Shown: positions 1 through 8,760, counted from the stretch's first letter. The stretch is 13,975 nt of DNA from Pseudomonadota bacterium (GCA_023438245.1 JAEXRD010000028.1:1-13975), one strand, 5' to 3'. A program made the numbers and translations. Notes: a model not told the origin generated them from the sequence alone.

Positions 1-2
1 TT

Positions 3-239
3 GAGGAACTAATTCCGAGTGAAGTAGTTTATGCCATTCTCGATGGTGAAAATGCGATCAAAGTGTGGCGTGAATATCGCGGTTTGACACAGCAAGAGAC
101 TGCTGAAAGAGTTGGAATTAGTGTTCCATATTTATCGCAGTTGGAAACAAATAAGCGCAAAGGCTCGCTGGAGGTGTTGTCCGCTATCGCCAGAATTTTC
201 CAGGTTTCACTTGAGAATATCATTCCTGGGAGAGCTTGA
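3..239 (+). CDS. XRE-family helix-turn-helix regulator, probable type II antitoxin (5' truncated)
   Basis: The open frame runs from the window edge to a TGA at 237-239 (78 residues visible). It has no in-frame ATG, so the true start lies outside. The visible protein begins with an acidic stretch ending in GENAIKVWREYRGLTQ and continues into a classic XRE/Cro-C1 fold: LTQQETAERVGIS (helices 1-2), PYLSQLETNKRKG (recognition helix region), then SLEVLSAIARIFQVSLENI. The short length, the GEN-x-I-K-V-W-R-E-Y-R-G lead-in and the immediate C-terminal end are typical of antitoxins encoded next to RelE/ParE/HigB-type toxins. This is knowledge of the family; any toxin gene would lie upstream and is not visible. 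The expected role is DNA binding and autorepression. The HTH call is firm, the antitoxin role is inference, and it could be a stand-alone regulator. Confidence 0.8.
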   Translation, partial: EELIPSEVVYAILDGENAIKVWREYRGLTQQETAERVGISVPYLSQLETNKRKGSLEVLSAIARIFQVSLENIIPGRA

Positions 240-299
240 ATCAGCCATTCGACGAGATATGACTGATTGAATTGCGCGTAGTCTACTGTTGGTTAGACA

Positions 300-487
300 G
301 CCTTCACGCGTCTGCGGCACATAGAAGGTGATTTCGCCCGACCGAGTTTTCTTCGTTTTTGCCTCATTAGCGTTGGCGTAATCGCGTCGTTCCCGGCTGC
401 GGTCGTATGACCCCGCGCCCAGGTGCTTCTGCTGCTCGGCTTTCATGGCGGCATTGACCGGGACAGGATGCGGATCAGCTCGGGTAG
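300..487 (-). pseudogene. IS256/Mutator-family transposase remnant (frameshifted fragment)
   Basis: On the minus strand, a frame starting at the ATG at 446-444 reads MKAEQQKHLGAGSYDRSRER, followed by RRDYAN and, a little later, TRSGEITFYVPQTREG. This is the conserved N-terminal part of IS256-family transposases, which typically run through LGAGxYERSxxRxxYANG and then TRxGEITFxVPQxREG. Upstream on that strand, bases 487-464 encode LPELIRIL, the residues expected just before this block, but in a different frame, so a frameshift separates the two pieces. Resemblance to the family stops after the REG near position 300, and the rest of the roughly 400-residue enzyme, including the DDE catalytic residues, is missing. 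It is a dead fragment. I see no terminal inverted repeats around it. Confidence 0.72.
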
Positions 488-536
488 ACAGGCAAACCCT
501 TGCAAATATGTAAATATTTCACGGTTATGAATTGGT

Positions 537-542
537 TATAAT
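537..542 (+). promoter_or_regulatory. Candidate -10 box (TATAAT) for the decapeptide-repeat protein gene
   Basis: A perfect TATAAT lies 45 bases upstream of the ATG at 587. No convincing TTGACA-like -35 element sits 16-18 bases upstream, because that region is an A/T-rich run. It is therefore only a candidate. A strong ribosome-binding site (AGGAGG, about 576-581) lies between it and the gene. Confidence 0.3.
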
Positions 543-586
543 GTAGCAACAAACCGTATATAGCACATGATTCCCAGGAGGGTTGT

Positions 587-2014
587 ATGAATCAGACATC
601 GAACAAATTGTTCGGGTTGTTTGCCTCGTTTAGATCGTCTTTAGCTGCCGCGAATTGGAAGCAATGGCTTCCTAGTCGCGGCAATTTTGTTTTTGTGATG
701 CTTATTGCGCTTGGGTTTATTTGGGCACAGAGCAGTGGTGTATTAGCCCGTCCGGAAGCACAAAGCACTGGCTACACTCGTCCTTTCCCCTACCAGGGAC
801 GGCTGGCTGACGCCAGCGGAACTCCGCTGACGAATACCTACCCAATGATCTTCCGCCTCTATGCCTCAGGTGCGGAGGGAGTCCCATTGTGGGAAGAAAA
901 CTGGAGCGGCCCCAACAGCGTTCGGGTTAGCGATGGTCTTTTCAGTGTCATGCTCGGCAGCCTAAGCCCCATCCCGGATGGGGTCATTGCCGAAAATAGC
1001 AACCTCTGGCTGGGAATCACTGTTGGAACGGATGATGAGATGTCCCCACGCATTCAATTAGGGAGCGTGCCTTTTTCCCATCAAGCTCAAACGGTGGCAG
1101 ATGGAAGTATAACAACAGAAAAAATTCAAGATCAATCAATCACATCAGAAAAAATTGTCGATGGAACAATATCAAGTACAGACTTAGCGACTAATGCTGT
1201 GACCAGCACAACCATTACAGATGGCACAGTCGAAAGTCTAGATATAGCTGACGGAACCATATCGAGTGTTGATATAACCGACGGTACCATTAGTGGCGCT
1301 GATATTACTAATTCCACAGTAACAGGGGCTGACATTGCAGACAATACGATAGCTGGTGTTGATATATTAGATGGAACCATAACCGGGGTCGAGATTGCAA
1401 ATGGCTCCATTTCCGATTCGAAAGTTAGTCTATCTTATATTTACCCCAACTCAGGCAGTGTAATACTGGCAGGTACTGCCGTAGTAGGAGGACTAAACAT
1501 TAACGGTACGGACCTCTATTTCTCACCGAATGCGGAACGGGGAGATGGAGGTAGAGCCCTTGTTTTAGATTGGGGCGATGTGTTAAGGTTAAATTACAAT
1601 GGTGATTTTTCAGGCGGAGTAATAGCCCGAAACTTTAGAACAGGCGGGATAGTCGAAGAAAATCTTCAAACCGAAGAAGAACAAGTTATGCCAAGGATCG
1701 ACCGTTTCGAACAAGGCGACATCTTATGCTGGGATCCAACCGAACAGAAACTTGATAAATGTATTTCTGTTGCCTCTCCATTAGTTGTAGCAGTTGCAGA
1801 TCTTAATGGGCGGCCAATTATCTTAGGTGCTGAACCTGCAAAAGTTGTAGGACCGGTCGAACCGGGCGATTTATTGGTGTCGTCAGATTTGCCTGGCTTC
1901 GCAGAAGCATGGATGGAAGGAAATGCCTCATTAGCTGGAACTGTTATTGGCAAAGCATTAGAGAGTTGCAACGCCCAAACATGTATGATCAAAATTCTGA
2001 TTATGCTGCGCTAA
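587..2014 (+). CDS. Secreted decapeptide (pentapeptide-like) repeat protein
   Basis: This is a 475-residue protein. The start is supported by an AGGAGG ribosome-binding site six bases before the ATG. A basic N-terminal stretch (to about residue 32) precedes a hydrophobic segment (33-50), consistent with a signal peptide or anchor, so it is probably exported. Residues 60-170 form a compact domain with PFPYQGRLADASGTPL and end in LGSVPFSHQAQTV. Residues 171-280 are eleven uninterrupted 10-residue repeats of the type xDGTISSxDI, with Ile/Val/Leu at repeat positions 5 and 10. Residues 370-475 look like the C-terminal cap often seen after such repeats, with GPVEPGDLLVSSDLPG and GTVIGKALE, ending ILIMLR. 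The hydrophobic residue every five positions suggests a pentapeptide-type beta-helix (inference). I know of no enzymatic role, and a surface fibre or scaffold is the likeliest use. A 293-base gap separates it from the next gene, so it is probably its own transcript. Confidence 0.85.
   Translation: MNQTSNKLFGLFASFRSSLAAANWKQWLPSRGNFVFVMLIALGFIWAQSSGVLARPEAQSTGYTRPFPYQGRLADASGTPLTNTYPMIFRLYASGAEGVPLWEENWSGPNSVRVSDGLFSVMLGSLSPIPDGVIAENSNLWLGITVGTDDEMSPRIQLGSVPFSHQAQTVADGSITTEKIQDQSITSEKIVDGTISSTDLATNAVTSTTITDGTVESLDIADGTISSVDITDGTISGADITNSTVTGADIADNTIAGVDILDGTITGVEIANGSISDSKVSLSYIYPNSGSVILAGTAVVGGLNINGTDLYFSPNAERGDGGRALVLDWGDVLRLNYNGDFSGGVIARNFRTGGIVEENLQTEEEQVMPRIDRFEQGDILCWDPTEQKLDKCISVASPLVVAVADLNGRPIILGAEPAKVVGPVEPGDLLVSSDLPGFAEAWMEGNASLAGTVIGKALESCNAQTCMIKILIMLR
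1097..1426 (+). repeat. Eleven in-frame 30-bp units encoding decapeptide repeats
   Basis: Residues 171-280 of the protein divide exactly into eleven 10-residue units with no insertions. At DNA level the 30-base units have diverged widely, especially at third codon positions, while the D/N-G/S/N-T-I and D/E-I/L positions persist. The array is therefore kept for its protein structure rather than being a recent slippage expansion. Confidence 0.85.
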
Positions 2015-2313
2015 ACGCCAGCAAAGGCCAGTAGCTTGTTGTACTAATGCACTGTCTGAGTCTTTTGCCAACACCAAGAACTTTACTTGTCAAGCCTTTA
2101 ATTGTTTGTTCAACGGAAGTTATATGGAAGCCTATTTTTCATTACCCGCGATGAGTGGACCCTTCAAGTCTACTATTTGTGCATAGAAAAACTTCAAGTT
2201 TTCTTGCCATTGCTCAAGAATAGTTGCTTCACGTACGAACAAGGTAATAATTCACACAGATAATCCCTGAACACCATTTCGCTTATACGCACCTACGGAT
2301 CGATGAGGTGGAA

Positions 2314-5300
2314 ATGAAGTGGCTTTACACAAAGAAAAACAAATGGAGGCCTGCAATAGCTCCTCTGAAAAGAAATAAGTGCATTCGAATCATGAAGAAC
2401 TCTTTCATCTTGCCTCTATTATTCGGGGCAATGATTGTATTCAACTTTACAAATGTAATCGCTTCCGACGATTGGAAAACCCAAAAATATGTAACCAAAT
2501 TGGTAGCTTCCCAAGAGACAAAAGAGCTGACGACTTTTCCAACCGTGGAGAACCTTTCATTGACCCAATGTTCTGGCGCTTCAGTTTATTTCCCTGTCGC
2601 TCTTACTGGTTTTGATACTATTACTGCCAATTACCATTGTTTTAACAATAGTAACGGTTCAGCATGTCCAAGCTATAAAACGGGTAATACAGGTTTTACT
2701 GGAAAGCCACATTCCGGCCTAGATATTTTTCCGAAAAATAAAACAACCGGAGCAGAACCTGTATATGCTGTCGCAGCAGGAACGATTATCGCGGCGCCAC
2801 CACAGACTAAGTCTGCTGTTGTAATTGAGAGCATAGTAAACGGGAATACCTATTACTTTTTGTATACCCATATGGCCAACAGTAGTGGCAGTGATAAATA
2901 TGGCGGGAAATATGGGTTGAATTCAGACGGAGAATGGGTAAAACTCAGGAATTTCTCTATTGGTGAGAAGGTAAATGCTGGCGAACAGATTGGCAGAGTT
3001 GGCACTTATAACACAAGTGGTACTCATCTACATTTTTCGATAACTCCACAATTAAAAAAGGGTGTTGTACCAGGCTCTCTTTCGTCTGGATTTGATGATC
3101 CGAATAGCACTATAGACCCAACGCCATTCCTGTGGGGTGAAAATCTTAATTACGACAAATTCGATAATGATAGAAAAAAGACATATAACGGAACAGGATT
3201 CGTGTGCTTAGCACCTCCTAAACCACCTTGTCCCGCTCCATCGTCCAATCTTATCAGTTTTTACAAATATCCAAATCAGGATTGTGGAAACGAAGGGGCT
3301 AAAGCGGTATATACCTACGATCCAAAAGGGGTCTTTAATAGCATCTCACCTGTAACGATTACTGTCCCTTTCAAACCAGGTTCAATTTATTTCCCCACAA
3401 CCCAACTTAATCCCGACACAGAAATTAAGACCAACCGCCCTTATACTTTCCGGCCTAAACATATCAATATAACGAAAAATGGAGATCTTGTTCTGGATGC
3501 TTCCGGAAATAGTATTTATCCGGGCACCCCAATTATTCAATGGGGCTGGAACAGTCAACAAAACAACCAAAAGTGGGGGTTCGAAAAAATATCAGAAGGC
3601 GTTTACCAAATCATCAACCACAACAGTGGTCTGTGCCTGGCTGGAAACGGATTAGGTAATACCGTTACTCAAGAAAGTTGTACCGGGGACAATGTGCTGT
3701 GGAATATGGAATATCTTGGGACACCAGGAAATTATCGTGTCATTCACAAAACAACCGGATATGCATTAGATGTAAAAGGTGCATCCACTTCGTGGGGAAC
3801 CGATATCATTTTATGGTACAAGAACAATGCCTTAAACCAGCAATGGCACATCTGTGAAACGGCTCAACTATCACTATCCGGATCGAACTTAACTTTCGCA
3901 ATAAAGGAAAACGTAGCTGACACCTCTGGCTATTCGCTCGTCGATGGTCCGAACACTTTCCAGTTACGAGCCAATCAACTGTGCCCGACAACAACCACTT
4001 CTGGCATTTCATTGATGAGCAGTTGTATTAATAATGCCCCTCCCAATCCTCCAAGGACAACATCTCCCATAAACGGATTCTCTCAATTGAACAACCCGCC
4101 CAAACTTTGTTGGGCGTCCCAGGGAGATCCCGATAACAAAACATTAAGCTTTCGAGTAGAGATTGAAAGTGGCGGATCTCGAATCTACAGCGGATGGAAT
4201 TACGAACAATACTGTTGGTATCCAACAGAACTGGTAAACAAATTCGGGACATACAATTGGCGTGTGCAAGCACGCGACTTTGACTTGGCAACCAGCTATT
4301 GGTCCGCATCACGGACCTTTACCATCGAAGCCCCCAATAAGCCGCCGGCTATATCCCTAAATACCTCAAACGGCAACATATCCGACACCATCCTTTCTCG
4401 GGACGGAACCTGGACTTTCACTGGCACAGCCTCAGACCCGGAAAATGATCTCCGCCGGATTGAGTTCAGATGCTCCGGCGATGGCTGCGGGTCACAATCA
4501 GCGCATTCGAACGGGACAAGCTGGTCCCATACACAAACGGGCATGTGGGGAGAAAACGAGGTACGCTTCGTCGCCTTCGACGGTTATACCGGCGCAAATA
4601 ACGGCCAGGGCAATATGACCTACAGCCGCACTGTGAAATTGCTAATCGACCAGGCTGCTCCAACTACGCAAATCAGCCTGAATGGCTCGGCCTCCAGTAC
4701 TACCTGGCCGGTGTGGTTCACCGTGCCGGTGCAAGTCAATCTCCTCGCACAGGATGGCGCTAGCGGGCGCGCCCGCGCGGGCATTCAGCGTTTATATTAC
4801 CGGCTTGATGGCGGAAGCTGGACCGCCGTTGAGGGTGATCAGGCCAACCTTACGGTGGAAAGCGATGGACCACACACCATGGAGACATATAGCGTCGACC
4901 GTTTAGGAAATACAGAGACCGCCCGATTTGTTACGTTCCGCATAGACAGCACCCCGCCTCTTGCGCCTACCGGAGCCGTAGACACCAACGGCTCACAGAG
5001 CAACCTGTGGCAGAACGCCGGCAATATTCCAACCTTCACCTGGGATGCTTCCAGCGATCTCACCTCTGGCTTGTGGGGATATCAACTTTATTTCGGCAGC
5101 GATCCAGCCGGCATCGGGTATGAGAATTTCTCTGCTTCACAAACACGAACCTGGACTCCTCTTCCAGGCGGAGTGCGTACCGGAACCTATTACCTGCGGG
5201 GACGCACGCGGGATATCGCTGGGAACTGGAGCAGTTGGACAGACATGTTCACTTACCGGTATGATGGCACGGCTCCAGAAAATCCAAACAATGTCCAGCA

Positions 5301-7596
5301 CGCTATGGGCATTGAAAGCACTGTGTGGCAACGGTTGACCAGCGCTCCTGATTTTGCCTGGCCGGTTGCTTATGATGAGGGTTCCGGAATCCAGGGATAC
5401 TATACTTACTGGGGGTCGGATGAAAATGGGATTGGGGCCGATATTTTGACAGATCCATCCTATCGCCAGGAGGAGGAACTTTGCCCGGATACAGCCTGCG
5501 TTGGATATTTACGGTTACGCAGCGTGGATAACGTGGGAAATATTGCCGGCGAATGGTCAACAGCCTTTATTCTGCGGTACGATAACGCGCCCCCCAGCGT
5601 TGATTTCACGGTCAACGGCGGCGAAGATACAGCCGCACAAACCCAGATCACCCTCAACATACTGGCTGAAGATCTGGGCAGCGGCGTCAAGGCTATGCGT
5701 TTCTCTACCGATGGAGCTACCTGGACCCCCTGGGAGGTCTATACTTTGCAGCGCGCCTGGCAGCTTCCTCCGGTCAGCCGCCAATCCTGGCCAATTTATA
5801 TCCAAGTACAGGACGGGGTTGGATTGGTATCTGAACCTGCGCTTCATGCGGTCAGTCTGGATGTTAATCCCGAGCAGCCCAGGTCAGCCAACTTCCGCCT
5901 GTTCAACGGCAGTCAGATCGCTGGTTCTGCCGAGTTAGGTTCAGATAGTTTTGCGAGTCACGGAACCTTGGGGCAAGCGGCAGATACGCCGTTTACCAGC
6001 AGCGCAAACTACATGTCCTGGAACGGTTATGAAGCCGGCAGCGCTGCTCGCCCCATCCTCATTCCTGGCCATGATGATTTCATCACCGTTAACGGAGCTT
6101 TTGTGGCTGGAAACGGAATCTCTGTGCTAGTTTCAGAAGGCTATCGCATGGCGGGAACGTTCAATGAGTATGCCCTGCCAAATAATGAGCCCGATCTTAC
6201 CAGCGCAACATTTAGACACCAGCCCGGTTTCCTCGCGGCCCAGCCTTCTTTAAGCATTAGTAACCAAACCGCCCCTGGAGAAGAGCCGGCACCGATTTCT
6301 ATTCCTGAATGTACCGTTCCGTTTGTGAAGATTGCGAATAACGCGCTCTTTACACAAACCACAGATGTTACCCTGACCCTTTGCGCGCCTCATGCGGTAG
6401 AGATGATGGTCTCCTCTCAGGAGGCTCTTGCCGACGCCAATTGGGAACCTTACGCCACAAATAAACCTTGGGTTTTGGCAGAGGCAACACAGGAGGTTCA
6501 GGCACGGCATGTCTATGCCGCATTCCGCGATGAAAACGGAAGAGTATATGGCACCTATGTGGATAGCATTACCCTCGACCAGACCAAGCCGGAGGGAGAC
6601 TTACTATCCAATGATGATATTTCGCCCCAAGAAATGTCGATGCTCGGGTTGGATCATCAAGCAATATCAGCCATCCCTGATTACATCCTGACACGAACGC
6701 TCATTGACCAAATAGAACAATCTACCCAGACTGTTATCACCAATCCGGATGGATCGGTGAATCTGATGATGGATGCAATGGACAACAACAGCGGTATCGT
6801 CGAAATGCAAATCGACCTGAGCAGCGATTTTGCCAACGCTGTATGGGAACCGTTCACTCCGGTCAAAGCCTGGATGCCTCCCGACGAAACTGACGGGTGG
6901 AAAACGGTCTACGCCCGCTTCAAAGATGGCGCTGGGAATCTGTCCGATGCCAGTCAAATCACCATCCTGGTGGATCGCCAGGCGCCTTATGGCGGCGTAT
7001 GGATTGAGCAAAGGACTGTAAGACCTGAAGCACGCCAGATTGAATTGAATTTCTTTGCAAGTGACGACACACTCGATGCGGAAAATGGCACAATCCTGGT
7101 GCCTGGTTCAGGCGTGTCCGTATTCCGCATCGCGCAAACCGAGGATTTGAGCGGCGCAGCCTGGCAGCCTTATACCGAGAACATTACCTGGCCGGTTGAG
7201 CTGACAGATGTTTTTTCGGGCGAAATATATGTTCAATTCCGGGATGCTGCCGGAAATGAATCCTGGGTAGTCAGCGACGAATATCATGTGGATATTGCTG
7301 CTCCGGATATTAAAGCGTCTGTAAGAGACGGCGTTGGACTGGAACGTATGTTAGTAATTTCTGGCAGGGACGACCTGTCCGAAATTACAAAGGTGTACGT
7401 GAGTAACGATCCTCTGATGTTAAAAGACGTTGAGGAATTTATTTGCACCGGTGAAGAATATCCGTGGATTTTTGATGAGACCAGAGTTGCATGGATTGTG
7501 GCTGAGGATGCTGCCGGGAACCGCTCTCAGCCCGCGCCAGTTTTTGCGGAAGATCAGTTGACCAATCAAGTCTTCCTTCCGCTAGTGCTTCGGTGA
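2314..7596 (+). CDS. Secreted M23 metallopeptidase / ricin-type lectin / Ig-like multidomain protein
   Basis: This protein has about 1760 residues. I chose the ATG at 2314 because GAGGTG lies just upstream. An in-frame GTG at 2308 and an ATG at 2392 are alternatives, and the last would place the signal peptide MKNSFILPLLFGAMIVF at the very N-terminus. Numbering from 2314, an M23 (LytM/lysostaphin-type) domain spans about 120-265 with H133 and D137 (HSGLD), YTHM, and THLHF (H238, H240), so all zinc ligands are present. This predicts a peptidoglycan or peptide-crosslink hydrolase. A ricin-type beta-trefoil at about 388-514 carries QKW and QQW motifs and suggests glycan binding. The rest, from about 575, is FnIII/Ig-like modules, seven of them starting with a D-x-x-x-P linker (DQAAP, DSTPP, DGTAP, DNAPP, DQTKP, DRQAP, DIAAP). 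The C-terminus ends in VFLPLVLR. GC content rises sharply after about position 4350. Confidence 0.9.
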   Translation: MKWLYTKKNKWRPAIAPLKRNKCIRIMKNSFILPLLFGAMIVFNFTNVIASDDWKTQKYVTKLVASQETKELTTFPTVENLSLTQCSGASVYFPVALTGFDTITANYHCFNNSNGSACPSYKTGNTGFTGKPHSGLDIFPKNKTTGAEPVYAVAAGTIIAAPPQTKSAVVIESIVNGNTYYFLYTHMANSSGSDKYGGKYGLNSDGEWVKLRNFSIGEKVNAGEQIGRVGTYNTSGTHLHFSITPQLKKGVVPGSLSSGFDDPNSTIDPTPFLWGENLNYDKFDNDRKKTYNGTGFVCLAPPKPPCPAPSSNLISFYKYPNQDCGNEGAKAVYTYDPKGVFNSISPVTITVPFKPGSIYFPTTQLNPDTEIKTNRPYTFRPKHINITKNGDLVLDASGNSIYPGTPIIQWGWNSQQNNQKWGFEKISEGVYQIINHNSGLCLAGNGLGNTVTQESCTGDNVLWNMEYLGTPGNYRVIHKTTGYALDVKGASTSWGTDIILWYKNNALNQQWHICETAQLSLSGSNLTFAIKENVADTSGYSLVDGPNTFQLRANQLCPTTTTSGISLMSSCINNAPPNPPRTTSPINGFSQLNNPPKLCWASQGDPDNKTLSFRVEIESGGSRIYSGWNYEQYCWYPTELVNKFGTYNWRVQARDFDLATSYWSASRTFTIEAPNKPPAISLNTSNGNISDTILSRDGTWTFTGTASDPENDLRRIEFRCSGDGCGSQSAHSNGTSWSHTQTGMWGENEVRFVAFDGYTGANNGQGNMTYSRTVKLLIDQAAPTTQISLNGSASSTTWPVWFTVPVQVNLLAQDGASGRARAGIQRLYYRLDGGSWTAVEGDQANLTVESDGPHTMETYSVDRLGNTETARFVTFRIDSTPPLAPTGAVDTNGSQSNLWQNAGNIPTFTWDASSDLTSGLWGYQLYFGSDPAGIGYENFSASQTRTWTPLPGGVRTGTYYLRGRTRDIAGNWSSWTDMFTYRYDGTAPENPNNVQHAMGIESTVWQRLTSAPDFAWPVAYDEGSGIQGYYTYWGSDENGIGADILTDPSYRQEEELCPDTACVGYLRLRSVDNVGNIAGEWSTAFILRYDNAPPSVDFTVNGGEDTAAQTQITLNILAEDLGSGVKAMRFSTDGATWTPWEVYTLQRAWQLPPVSRQSWPIYIQVQDGVGLVSEPALHAVSLDVNPEQPRSANFRLFNGSQIAGSAELGSDSFASHGTLGQAADTPFTSSANYMSWNGYEAGSAARPILIPGHDDFITVNGAFVAGNGISVLVSEGYRMAGTFNEYALPNNEPDLTSATFRHQPGFLAAQPSLSISNQTAPGEEPAPISIPECTVPFVKIANNALFTQTTDVTLTLCAPHAVEMMVSSQEALADANWEPYATNKPWVLAEATQEVQARHVYAAFRDENGRVYGTYVDSITLDQTKPEGDLLSNDDISPQEMSMLGLDHQAISAIPDYILTRTLIDQIEQSTQTVITNPDGSVNLMMDAMDNNSGIVEMQIDLSSDFANAVWEPFTPVKAWMPPDETDGWKTVYARFKDGAGNLSDASQITILVDRQAPYGGVWIEQRTVRPEARQIELNFFASDDTLDAENGTILVPGSGVSVFRIAQTEDLSGAAWQPYTENITWPVELTDVFSGEIYVQFRDAAGNESWVVSDEYHVDIAAPDIKASVRDGVGLERMLVISGRDDLSEITKVYVSNDPLMLKDVEEFICTGEEYPWIFDETRVAWIVAEDAAGNRSQPAPVFAEDQLTNQVFLPLVLR

Positions 7597-8605
7597 AGGC
7601 GAACAGTCGAGACTGGGATTCCTGATAAAAGCCTGTGGCGGATCCACTAATTGTCAGGGAGCTCCCCAGCTTATCGAGAAACTGATAAAACACCAGTGCC
7701 CCCTTTTTAAGAAACGCCCGAGAAAAACACTACTGGAATTAAGAATACCTTACAACATTATTTGTTCTCCCTAATATACAGTGCGCGAAGATCACCTCCA
7801 CCCGAAGCGAACGGTGCCTCGTCATTGGCGTACCGGTGACACCAAATAGGGATAGAAATCGGCATTTTTTCTTCTAGGTGACCGGTACATGTTTCCAATT
7901 TTCGCCCTCGCTACCTGCCGTTTGGGCAGCCATCTTGGAGAGAGCAGCCCTCCGGATTTGCACCTCAATTTTATGATCATCAGATGGATCAATGATGGTA
8001 TTCTTCCATTGATCAAGTGGGGGATAACATTAGACATTGGGACTATCATTGGTCGCTAGTTAGCGAACTTGAAAAGCAATCCTGGCCCGGCGTTGAATAT
8101 ATTCTGGCCTCGTGACAGGGAGCCGGCGTGATAATCGTTGTGGCCGTAAATAGGCAGCTGGTGGGGGATCCGGGTAAAGTTATTTGATTTTGATAAATAG
8201 TTATCGTAAGCTTGATAGGTTGTATAACGGATATGATGTTGTTGGCGAGTTCACTCATATTGGTTTTAGAATGGCACGGTGGCAGTGTAAGCCACAGAGC
8301 GAGGCCAGGATCGGTCGGTGCAATCCGCGAACTGCTAGCAAAGTGTCAGCACATGCATTTCACAGGTTACCTGATTGCTGTCGTGATCTACGCGGTAGGT
8401 ATGCTCCCCAATAGCTTCCTGGCCCGACATACTCAGCCCCACCCACCATCCCGAACAATGCCAGGTTGATCGATACACCCAATACCTGGTGGTCACCGGT
8501 GGAAATTGCATCCTGGGATGGTTGGTTTATTCTCCAGATACCCCAAATCATGCTGCAATTTAATAGCACCCAGGCGATTATTAAGATTAAAAAGTAAAAA
8601 CTCGC
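7597..8605. other. Gene-poor intergenic stretch with degenerate repeat copy A and possible decayed frames
   Basis: I see no convincing gene here. About 7831-8210 is repeat copy A, described separately. A palindrome GGGAGCTCCC lies near 7658-7667, and an 8-bp inverted repeat GATCAATG/CATTGATC occurs at 7987-7994 and 8007-8014. On the minus strand, 8647 down to 8363 is open and would encode a strongly hydrophobic segment (FYFLILIIAWVLLNCSMIWG), followed later by INLALFGMVGGAEYVGP. This could be the remnant of a small membrane protein. It lacks a ribosome-binding site and a clear start, and I could not recognise a family. Confidence 0.5.
7831..8210 (+). repeat. Degenerate dispersed repeat, copy A
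   Basis: Positions 8033-8126 align without gaps to 13105-13198 at 68 of 94 identical bases (counted by eye). Positions 8174-8210 align to 13199-13236 at about 30 of 37 with one single-base gap. Copy A carries a 47-base insertion (8127-8173) between the two blocks. Upstream similarity is weaker but visible: ATTTTCGCCCTC and CAGCCATCTTG near 7898-7937 against ATTTCGCTCTT and CAGCTATCTTG in copy B. Both copies begin with a CCGG-rich inverted repeat, here TACCGGT at 7831-7837 and ACCGGTA at 7881-7887. The outer limits are approximate. Neither copy shows a shared reading frame. Confidence 0.65.
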
Positions 8606-8635
8606 TGAACAATTTATGGATATTAATGCTATACT
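8606..8635 (+). promoter_or_regulatory. Candidate extended -10 promoter for a small RNA
   Basis: TGCTATACT at 8627-8635 is an extended -10 element (TGn followed by TATACT). TGAACA at 8606-8611, with an 18-base spacer, is a 4-of-6 match to the -35 consensus. No open reading frame with a ribosome-binding site follows closely, so transcription from here would produce a non-coding RNA or a long leader. Confidence 0.4.
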
Positions 8636-8641
8636 ATTTAC

Positions 8642-8760
8642 GCTGGTCTAGACATTCCATTAAGCAATGAATGCGTGATTGAGCCGGATAACAAGGCTTG
8701 ATACAAAATGGCATGCAATTAAGCCGCTGACGACCTCCTGTCAGCGGCTATTTATTGTTC
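8642..8760 (+). ncRNA. Candidate small RNA with an anti-Shine-Dalgarno terminal loop
   Basis: The predicted transcript starts about seven bases after the candidate -10 box and ends in a terminator-like hairpin, giving roughly 120 nt. Three stem-loops can be drawn. The first is CATTCCATT with AATGAATG (about 8653-8673, one bulge). The second is GAGCC with GGCTT (about 8681-8699, one G-U pair). The third is a perfect 10-bp stem AGCCGCTGAC/GTCAGCGGCT (8722-8749). The last loop is GACCTCCT, complementary to a Shine-Dalgarno sequence, which would suit a regulator that pairs with ribosome-binding sites. It does not match tmRNA, SRP RNA or RNase P features I know. It could instead be the leader of the nuclease gene at 8908 ending in an attenuator-like hairpin. 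Confidence 0.35.
8722..8760 (+). terminator. Rho-independent terminator-like hairpin with weak U tract
   Basis: A perfect 10-bp inverted repeat (8722-8731 with 8740-8749) encloses an 8-base loop and is followed by ATTTATTGTTC, which has seven T in eleven bases. The stem is GC-rich and the T tract is interrupted, so termination in the plus direction is plausible but not certain. Confidence 0.5.

Noticed and set aside
2188..2202. Odd-centred palindrome AAAACTTCAAGTTTT in the 2015-2307 gap as an operator or terminator
   Set aside because: It is too short, has no loop, and is not close to a start or a T tract. I see nothing else supportable in this gap.
7831..8210. Repeat copies A and B as a CRISPR or tandem array
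   Set aside because: There are only two diverged, distant copies, with no regular spacers and no cas genes.
8184..8469. Two overlapping plus-strand frames of 76 and 85 residues
   Set aside because: They have low-complexity composition, no ribosome-binding site and no recognisable motif.
8360..8647. Minus-strand hydrophobic frame (FYFLILIIAW..., later INLALFGMVGGAEYVGP) as a membrane protein gene
   Set aside because: It has no ribosome-binding site, no clear start, an abrupt end and no recognised family. At most it is a decayed gene, and part of it overlaps the candidate promoter region.
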